Below are positions 57,551-64,000 of a DNA stretch of 64,000 nucleotides, in pieces. The notes beneath the pieces are model-generated. The model was not told where the DNA came from. It saw nothing but the letters and a program-made list of their open reading frames with translations, and ran no database searches. The stretch's first letter is position 1. The number at the start of each line of letters is the position of its first letter. The translations under genes were made by a program, and so were the position numbers. Location: NCBI GenBank assembly GCA_949358305.1, contig OX442316.1:18972001-19036000 (forward strand), written 5' to 3'. The stretch comes from Strigamia acuminata. Taxonomy: Eukaryota; Arthropoda; Chilopoda; Geophilomorpha; Linotaeniidae.

Positions 57551-60500
57551 CTTTAATGAGAAAAAAAACGACAAGAAAAAAATGTTGAACTAATTTATTG
57601 TATTTCTGCAGAAAATAGAAATTAAAGCTTTCTTCCTTCCTTTATCTCGAGTGCGTGCGTGTGTGTGTGTACGTGTGTGTACGTGTGTGTGCCTCTTATC
57701 TGTTTGTGTGAATTGTAACGGAAAAGCCAGCTAAATGGTGCAACGTGCGGACAGCTTCTTCTCCTTTTGTGTTGCTATAGAAACTCAAGTGTTTCTCCAA
57801 TTTATTCAAATTAAAACCTAATCCGACCACGAAACTCGCCTCTCGCAATTTATCCAATTACCATCTCCATTATTCCTCCATTTTTATTATCCGTTCGTTT
57901 CAATTTGCCAACTGCACCGGAGTCTTTGTCCGTCCGTGTTGCGAAAAACAAAACCCGTGTGCGTGATTTTACGTCACGGATATCCACGAGAAAACACACA
58001 CACACACCACCCGGGCAGTCAGGCACACACACACACACCACACACGCACTCGTTCTCTTCCTGTATCGATTTTCAGCGAGCGCCCAAACTTTGCCCTTTT
58101 TATTCGCGAAAAAAGCAAAACTCGCGTTAGACTAGTTGAAGCCAAACGAGGTGAAGGTAAGTGGACTGACTGACTGACTCGCTCGGCTGTCGTGCCACCA
58201 AATCGCGGCTCGTCTTGATTTAACTTTGCGCGCTCACGTCGCATTTCTCATTTTGACATATTTATTAGGCATGAATTGCAAATGTTGGTCACGCTCGCTC
58301 TACCGATATCGGAGAGGAAAATCCCCCTCCTAGAAAAAAAGGAAAGAAAAAATGCGCGTTTAAAAAGAGCTGATAAAAGCACGGATCCCTACCATAGTCG
58401 TTGCGAGTTCAGTGGCCCTGTAATTGCGCAATTCTTAATCAGCCAACGCGGTCTTTGTGTGTGATTCTCAGCCCCGGTGCAATCGAAAGCCAAACACACA
58501 CAAACACACGCGCGCACACGTACGTACTCATCGACTGATCAATGTTATTTTTTCCCCACTCGCTGAAAAACATCTGCTCGGTAAAGAATGCAACCAACGT
58601 GACGAAATAAAAATAATAACGTCGCAGCCGAAGCACAAATGTGGGACACGTAATCGCTCAATTTCGAGCCCGAATCGATGCAAATCAAATATAAAATTCC
58701 TTCCTTTCTTATTTTTCTTATTTTTCCAATTTTTTCATTTTCCCAGAATTTAATAAATTTTCTTTTTTTTCTCTTCTTTTTTTTTTTTTAAACGCGACAG
58801 GTGTGTATTTTCTCGTGACATTTGGCAACGACATTGAAGCGTGTTGCAGCGACATTTCCCCAGTGACTACTCTCAAACAGAATCCAGTAGGATGGAGATG
58901 AGTCTTTAGAGCGTCCCCACCCCTCGCCACGTGACTTGAACTCGGCCTGCAGCGGGGGTGGTTGATGCGGCTCGCACTCGGTGCTCGGATTCTTCTCTCG
59001 GCGTACGATGGGATCGAGGCCCTCGTCATCTCACGCCGTCGAGTCCAAAGACAACGAGAGAACACAACCTCCGCCCAGCCACCGAACAACCATCAAAGGA
59101 TAACCAAACACAAACAGGTACGGCGATAGGAGCGAGTACGGCGAGTACAGTGAGTATCGTTCGTGCAGAGCGGGGGAAACGGTTGGGGAAAATGGGGGAA
59201 AAAAGAAACAATTCTTTTGCACCAATTTCTACAATTCCTTCCCGTCCCCTTTTGATGCGCGCGACATGGAATCGCGTCAACTTGGCGATTTCAAAATGAG
59301 GGAGGCTCTTCACTCGATGACTCATCACGCACTAATCATTGTAATTATTCTCTCCCATCTGATCGATTTTTTTATTATCTTTTTATCTCTTTCTCCTCTC
59401 TAACACTCGAATTTCAAAGAAAAAGATAAAAAAAAAATTGCAAATAAATTTTTTTTGTTAAATCTCCCTTACTTCGTCGTTAGAGCGTCGCTTATTTTCC
59501 ATTTAATGGTTGATTTGGGAGGGCAACGCCGATCTCCGAATCACCACCGACACGATCCTCTAGGGAAATTAATTACACGCGTTAATTGGGCCCCTTTTTC
59601 TTCTCCTTACGACACGGCGAATGATTTGCAAACAATTTTTCTCCATCTTGCGTTTCGCAGAGAAAACAACCTCCAGTGGGGTCAATTTCGGACGTCAAAG
59701 TGTGGTCGAATTGCGGAGCCAATATTGCTAGAATGGATGATGGTTTGGTCTAATTGATCGCATAATGTGCGAAGAGGCTTTGCACGTTGGCATCAATAAA
59801 TGGTGATATTTTATCGATCGTCCAAAATATATTGGATTTTTAGCTAAAACCACCGTCGCATCGTCAGTCGTCACATTTTTTTTCTCTTCTATTCCATTCT
59901 TCTTCGTCTTCTTTCCAAATGTAATGACACGCATTTTGCAGAGGCGGGAAAATATTCGAGAAGGGTATTCGTGGGCCCGTATATAAATTGCCCGCTTCTC
60001 CATTTCGGACACATCTTCTTGCCAACCTTTAATGCCATCATCCACTAAAGAAAAGGAAAAGAGAAAGAAAAAAGGGAAACGAAAAAGGGAAAAAGGTTGT
60101 CCGCTCGAATTTCACGTCCGTTCTGTTCGTTTACGACTCGACGAGCGAGCGAGCACGACTCGGCAATAAATTCGGACAAACTTCTTTTTCAAATCCAGCA
60201 TACAAGAGATAATTAAAAAGAAAACTCGTCGCATTTCTAGCTTAGTGTTAGTGTTAGTGTTAGTGTAGATGGATGTAACGTCGCACGAACTCGCAGATGC
60301 CGTCCATTTTCACCTGTCATTAAACAACTCGCTCCAACGACCCAATATTGAAATTACCCTCATTCAAGTATACGTCCCATTCCCACATTATTGCTATCGT
60401 TTCCGACGACCAGGCGAATTTGGAACGCTGTCAAACGTGGCACCGATTTTTCAATTGTGTCAACACCTCGTGTCACTCAAACGCTTCCATTCTGCCATGT

Positions 60501-60818
60501 CGGACAAATTCTACAATTCGTCATTAATAACGTTGAAAAATAGCGGTGCGCGCAGTGCAGCCATTTTTAAACGTATTAAATTAAATTAAATGTACCGGTC
60601 TCGTCTCGAGCGCTGTTTTCGACGCATAATTAGTTACCAAATCAACAACAACGTGTTTCAACTATTTAATTTTGCACGAACATGGTGTAAGGGAGTGAAA
60701 ACAACAATTCCATCTTAGTTTACGAGCAGTAAAACACGACCAAACTTATCGCAGCCAGACAACGACTCAACGAGCAGTGGTCTGCTCTGCTCTGCTGTGT
60801 CTCGTTTTGTTTTCTTTT

Positions 60819-60836
60819 ACTTTTTCTTTTCTTTTC

Positions 60837-60871
<35 letters not shown>

Positions 60872-60873
60872 TT
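60819..60873. repeat. TTTC tetranucleotide repeat
   Basis: About twelve TTTC units in a pure polypyrimidine run. No function is implied. Confidence 0.85.
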
Positions 60874-61277
60874 TCTCCATCTTCGTATATTTGAGCACAT
60901 TAAACTCAACAGCTGGCAGCGAGCAGATAAAAGGGTTGAAGAGTGCTCACTTTGAGAGTCTCACAGTCTGACTGTGTCATTGTGTCTCGCTCTCTCTCTC
61001 TCTCTCCGTGTCTTTGAGTCTAATCCATAACGATCTCGTTAAGTGAAATGTGGTAAAGGAAAAAGTTGTTGGTTCTCTACCTGCATGTCGATCCGAGATG
61101 TGGAGCCACGACCGGAGCCCCGCATTAGGGTGGCTACAATAGCAGCAGTCAACCACCGACTTTTTATTCAACAAACACGAGAGAGCAACGGGTCACGCGG
61201 TGTTTGTAACGCGTTTGGCAATTAACGGCTCCAGTGCACCTCCAGTGCGCGCTCTACCAATCAAATGGTTCGGAAGA

Positions 61278-61328
61278 AAGGAAGGCAGGAGGCAGGAGGC
61301 GAGGCAGGAGGCGAGGCAGGAGGCAGGC
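61278..61328. repeat. GGCAGGA / GGCGAGGCAGGA minisatellite
   Basis: Five or so imperfect units of GGCAGGA with interspersed GGCGA form a GC-rich purine-biased block in AT-rich surroundings. Confidence 0.75.
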
Positions 61329-62746
61329 TGCCCAGATTCACGCCAAAGTCCACCGCCCACGACTTTTCATTAGCGTTGCAATCGATACAAGATAGCACTG
61401 CATCCCTAATTCAATTCACTCGACCGGGCGGGCGTTAATACAATGCCCACGTTTAATTTATTTAATTCGTTCATTCACAACAAACAACGAAACTGTTTCA
61501 ATTTATCTGTTTCTTTTCTCGGATATATCTTACCGGTATCCATCTTATCTAAGCTTATCTACCCTCGAGTCTCGAGTCTCGAGTCGAGTCTCGAGAGGGA
61601 GTTGGGAGGGAGGGAAACGTAATTGCGTCTGGGTGTCAAGCTGCGAAGGAAGTTAGTTTGGTTTGGTTGGAGAGTGTGATGTGTGATGTGTGATGATGTG
61701 ATGTGCGCGTGTACGGCTCAATTGACGACCGTAACACCAGAGATTCGGGTTCAGTGTACGTTGCATGTCCTCTTTAATAAGCCGGCTTGGCGGGGATAAA
61801 TTAGGCTTTAATTACCGCTCGTGAAACGTCGTCTTTAAAGCAAATATTGCCACAATATTTGTTTGAATTTAAAGCGACGAATTATGCTCCCCCAAAATGG
61901 ATCTAGCAGTCACTAGCTTAAGTCCGAATGAATTTATACCGACTCAAATGGCACGCACAAAATGTAGGAAAATGTAGAAGCATACAAGTAGAAGCGGCGA
62001 CCAGCAGGTGAACTTATATTCTATTCTTCTCGTCGCCAACACCTGCTCGCAACATTTGCACGCGTATCGCCTTCAAGCAGCCAGCTTTTTTGCAAAAATA
62101 TCTCTTACGACCGACGAATGAATACGAGCCAAACAAAGGCAAATTGTGGCGAGCAAAAAAAGGATTATTTTATTTTCAAAACACGAAAATGCTTTTGCTT
62201 TCATGCAATAACGTTTCTCGAGGGGTGAATCTTGCACGCCCCCCTTATTCTTTATCTCAATCTCATCGACTCGAGTGCATTAAAAGAAGAAAAGAAAAAA
62301 ATTCCCCATTACCGCGAGGGCACACAGGTTGAAAAAATTCGCCTCCGTGCGTTTAAAACACAAATTTGTTTGCCGCGAACGAAACGAACGGGCCCTTTTC
62401 CTTTTTAGAACCAAATCATTTCGTGTTTCCTTTCATTTTTCTCAATAAGAAAAAAAAAAAGAGAGCGAGAGAGAGAGATCAACTTCGATTTTCCATTTGA
62501 GCTCCGCAATGGTTTTTGTTTTATCACAATGGAAATCCGTTCAAACCGCTACACGCGTCTTTCTTTTTAAGCCAAAAATTCATCAGCCCCGTTTTTGAGA
62601 GATGAGTTGAAACGTGTACGGTCGGAGGGACAAAGCCAACCGCACGTGCTAACGAAATCCAATTGACAAACGAGCGATCGATATCCGTAGTTACTTAACA
62701 ATTTGCGCCTTGTTTATAGTAATGCTAACGTTGTTTTCTTTTGCAG

Positions 62747-63021
62747 TAAATGTCGAAAGAAGAAGCCCTCTAAAACGCAGCAGACCAGTCCAGTCCAGCC
62801 TAGCAGAGCCCAATCACAAGAGCACTTATTGGGGCGAATGGACGCAGCGACCGACTCGTGGTCGCCACTCGTGCTGCCATCGCCAGCAGTGTCGAACGCG
62901 AACGTGACCATGTGATTGATGTTGACAATGTCCGCATCGTGTGCAATCGATTCCGATTGATCGGCATTAGCAAAGAAATCATCAAAAATTGGCCGTGCCA
63001 GTGGGGACATAATAAATCTCG
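62747..63021 (+). other. Probable 5' UTR exon of the terminal GPCR, with short upstream ORFs
   Basis: A strong acceptor (TTTTCTTTTGCAG, ending 62746) leads into a continuous stretch up to the GPCR ATG. It contains two short upstream frames (ATG at about 62838, 25 codons ending in TGA; another ATG near 62940). An in-frame TAA directly upstream of ATG 63022 shows that the GPCR does not start further up in this exon. Upstream ORFs could lower translation. The acceptor use is inferred. Confidence 0.45.
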
Positions 63022-64000
63022 ATGGCGCCCGAATTCACTCTGCCGAGCGTGGACCAAAAGCTGTTCCTGGTGATCTCGGTGGCGCTGGCGACCGTGTCCT
63101 TCTTCATCAACGCCGTGCAACTGGTCATCTTCCTCTACCACGACATGCTGCACAACGTCAAGAACATGCTGCTGCTCAGCCAGGCCGTGTCGGGCCTGGT
63201 GACCACCTTCACGGTCGTCTACCCCATCAAACTGGTCACGTCGCACCCGATCGTGCCGTTCCGCCAGGACCACAACTTCTTCAACGACTTCGCCGTCTGC
63301 TACTTCGTCGCGTCCGGCTTCCTCGTGCTCAGCATCTTCTCGAGCGTCACCAACTTCACCGTCATCGTGCTCGAGCAGTACCTCTGCCTGCTCGTGCCCA
63401 GCCTGGCCGCCAAGTTCAGCTCCGACTTCATGCTCGTCACCGGCTGCATCACGGCCGCCTGGCTCGAGACCGTCCTCCTCGCCATGGCGCCCTGGCTCGG
63501 CTGGAACGAGTGGAACGACAACTACTGCCACCTGCCCGAGGTGTGGCCCACCCCGTTCGTCGCCCTCGTCGCGTTCCTCTTCTTCGTCCACCTGGGCGCC
63601 ATCGCCGCCATGTTCATCAAGATCTGGCTCGTGGTGCGCCGCCGTTCGTACGCCGTCAACCCGGACAGCGAGGAGCTGCCCGTCACGTCCCGTTGCGACG
63701 CCTCCGCCTCCGTCTCGTTATCGCAATCGCCATCGCCGTCCTCCTACGCCGGCACCTACGACGTCAAGCTGCGCTTCGTGGCTTACGTTGTGCTGCTCGC
63801 CTGCCACGTGCCCGTCGTGCTGCACCTCGTCTCGTACGCCGACTGCAGCCGCGACCCGGACGACGGCTGCGCGGTCGACACGGCCAAGAAGACCACCGCC
63901 TTCGTCTGGACGTCCCTGCTGCTCGTGCTCAACGCCGTCATCTCGCCCTTGATTTACATCTTCACCGACGAGCACCTGACCAAGGCCACCATCTGGTTCC
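63022..64000 (+). CDS. Atypical class A GPCR (5' part, runs off the window)
   Basis: A single GC-rich open frame of 326 codons without introns reaches the window end. Seven hydrophobic helices are visible at about residues 14-38, 46-70, 88-122, 138-158, 176-205, 247-272 and 291-314. Class A landmarks that are kept: Asn30 (1.50), Cys93 and Cys169 for the extracellular disulfide, Trp147 in TM4, Pro264 in TM6 and Pro309 in TM7. The APWLGWN motif before the disulfide Cys recalls the adenosine/lysophospholipid/cannabinoid (MECA) group. Key switches are changed: Gly58 for Asp2.50, E118-Q119-Y120 for DRY, C261-H262-V263-P264 for CWxP and S308-P-L-I-Y for NPxxY. Ligand and coupling are unknown; the C terminus is missing. 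Confidence 0.88.
   Translation, partial: MAPEFTLPSVDQKLFLVISVALATVSFFINAVQLVIFLYHDMLHNVKNMLLLSQAVSGLVTTFTVVYPIKLVTSHPIVPFRQDHNFFNDFAVCYFVASGFLVLSIFSSVTNFTVIVLEQYLCLLVPSLAAKFSSDFMLVTGCITAAWLETVLLAMAPWLGWNEWNDNYCHLPEVWPTPFVALVAFLFFVHLGAIAAMFIKIWLVVRRRSYAVNPDSEELPVTSRCDASASVSLSQSPSPSSYAGTYDVKLRFVAYVVLLACHVPVVLHLVSYADCSRDPDDGCAVDTAKKTTAFVWTSLLLVLNAVISPLIYIFTDEHLTKATIWF

Larger units (their letters stand above)
57551..62746. other. Gene-poor upstream region between pericentrin-like gene and terminal GPCR
   Basis: These 5.2 kb separate genes transcribed away from each other. They should contain the missing first exon(s) of the pericentrin-like gene (-) and the GPCR promoter (+). A perfect plus-strand donor (GAAG|GTAAGT, 58157) may end a noncoding GPCR exon. 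Repeats: TG-rich DNA at about 57650-57695 and CA-rich DNA at about 57993-58045 in inverted orientation, TTAGTG units at 60243-60267, CT-rich tracts, CTCGAGT units at about 61564-61598 and TGTGA units at about 61675-61705. No coding exon could be supported. Confidence 0.5.

Noticed and set aside
58718-59089. Minus-strand frame that could be the first exon of the pericentrin-like gene
   Set aside because: Composition does not resemble the coiled-coil protein, and no donor in the right phase was identified, so I left the 5' end open.
60243-60267. TTAGTG repeat resembling telomeric TTAGG
   Set aside because: The unit is TTAGTG, only about four copies, and it is inside ordinary sequence, so it is a simple repeat.
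62800-63591. 263-codon minus-strand open frame
   Set aside because: It is the antisense shadow of the GC-rich GPCR starting at 63022; its composition (runs of Glu, Asp, Gly, Val) is typical of a reverse frame.

Overview
The window is animal nuclear DNA: about ten protein-coding loci cut by short introns (mostly 50-100 bp, GT-AG, a few GC-AG) in AT-rich sequence full of simple repeats. Gene content (S1 protease cluster, DH31/calcitonin-type class B receptor, Par-3, pericentrin-like PACT protein, INSIG, NCKX) fits a small-genome arthropod or other ecdysozoan. I cannot name the species, and mite versus small crustacean is undecided.

Layout. 1-8231 (+): seven trypsin-fold (S1) proteases head to tail, 76-209 bp apart. 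One is a dead homolog, and others carry altered activation sites, S1 pockets or oxyanion position 193. 8676-11687 (-): class B1 GPCR with signal peptide, cysteine-rich ectodomain and seven helices. 11688-18173: no convincing gene. 18174-20872 (-): Na+/Ca2+(-K+) exchanger of the NCKX type with two changed ion-site residues. 20873-23735: probable divergent promoter. 23736-29251 (+): AC5/6-type adenylyl cyclase in 18 exons. 29897-30896 (-): INSIG. 31727-32779 (+): decayed C-terminal CCDC93 copy. 33139-42803 (-): Par-3/Bazooka with three PDZ domains, a possible second promoter and a MITE-like element. 43660-57550 (-): pericentrin-like protein, 41 exons, PACT domain near the C terminus. 57551-63021: gene-poor upstream region. 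63022-64000 (+): start of a very unusual class A GPCR, cut by the window edge.

The loci are ordinary neighbours, apart from the protease cluster, which looks like one expanding and diversifying family. Loosely linked themes are cAMP signalling (class B receptor, adenylyl cyclase, Ca2+ exchanger) and cell polarity/centrosome (Par-3, pericentrin-like). The most unusual points are (i) the protease cluster, with Arg, Tyr or Ser replacing Gly193 and one member lacking the whole catalytic triad; (ii) the terminal GPCR, which has lost the usual residues at 2.50, 3.50, 6.48 and 7.49; and (iii) the exchanger's Asp-to-Asn change at the position known to set K+ dependence. Exon boundaries were read by eye from splice consensus and phase and are not confirmed by transcripts.
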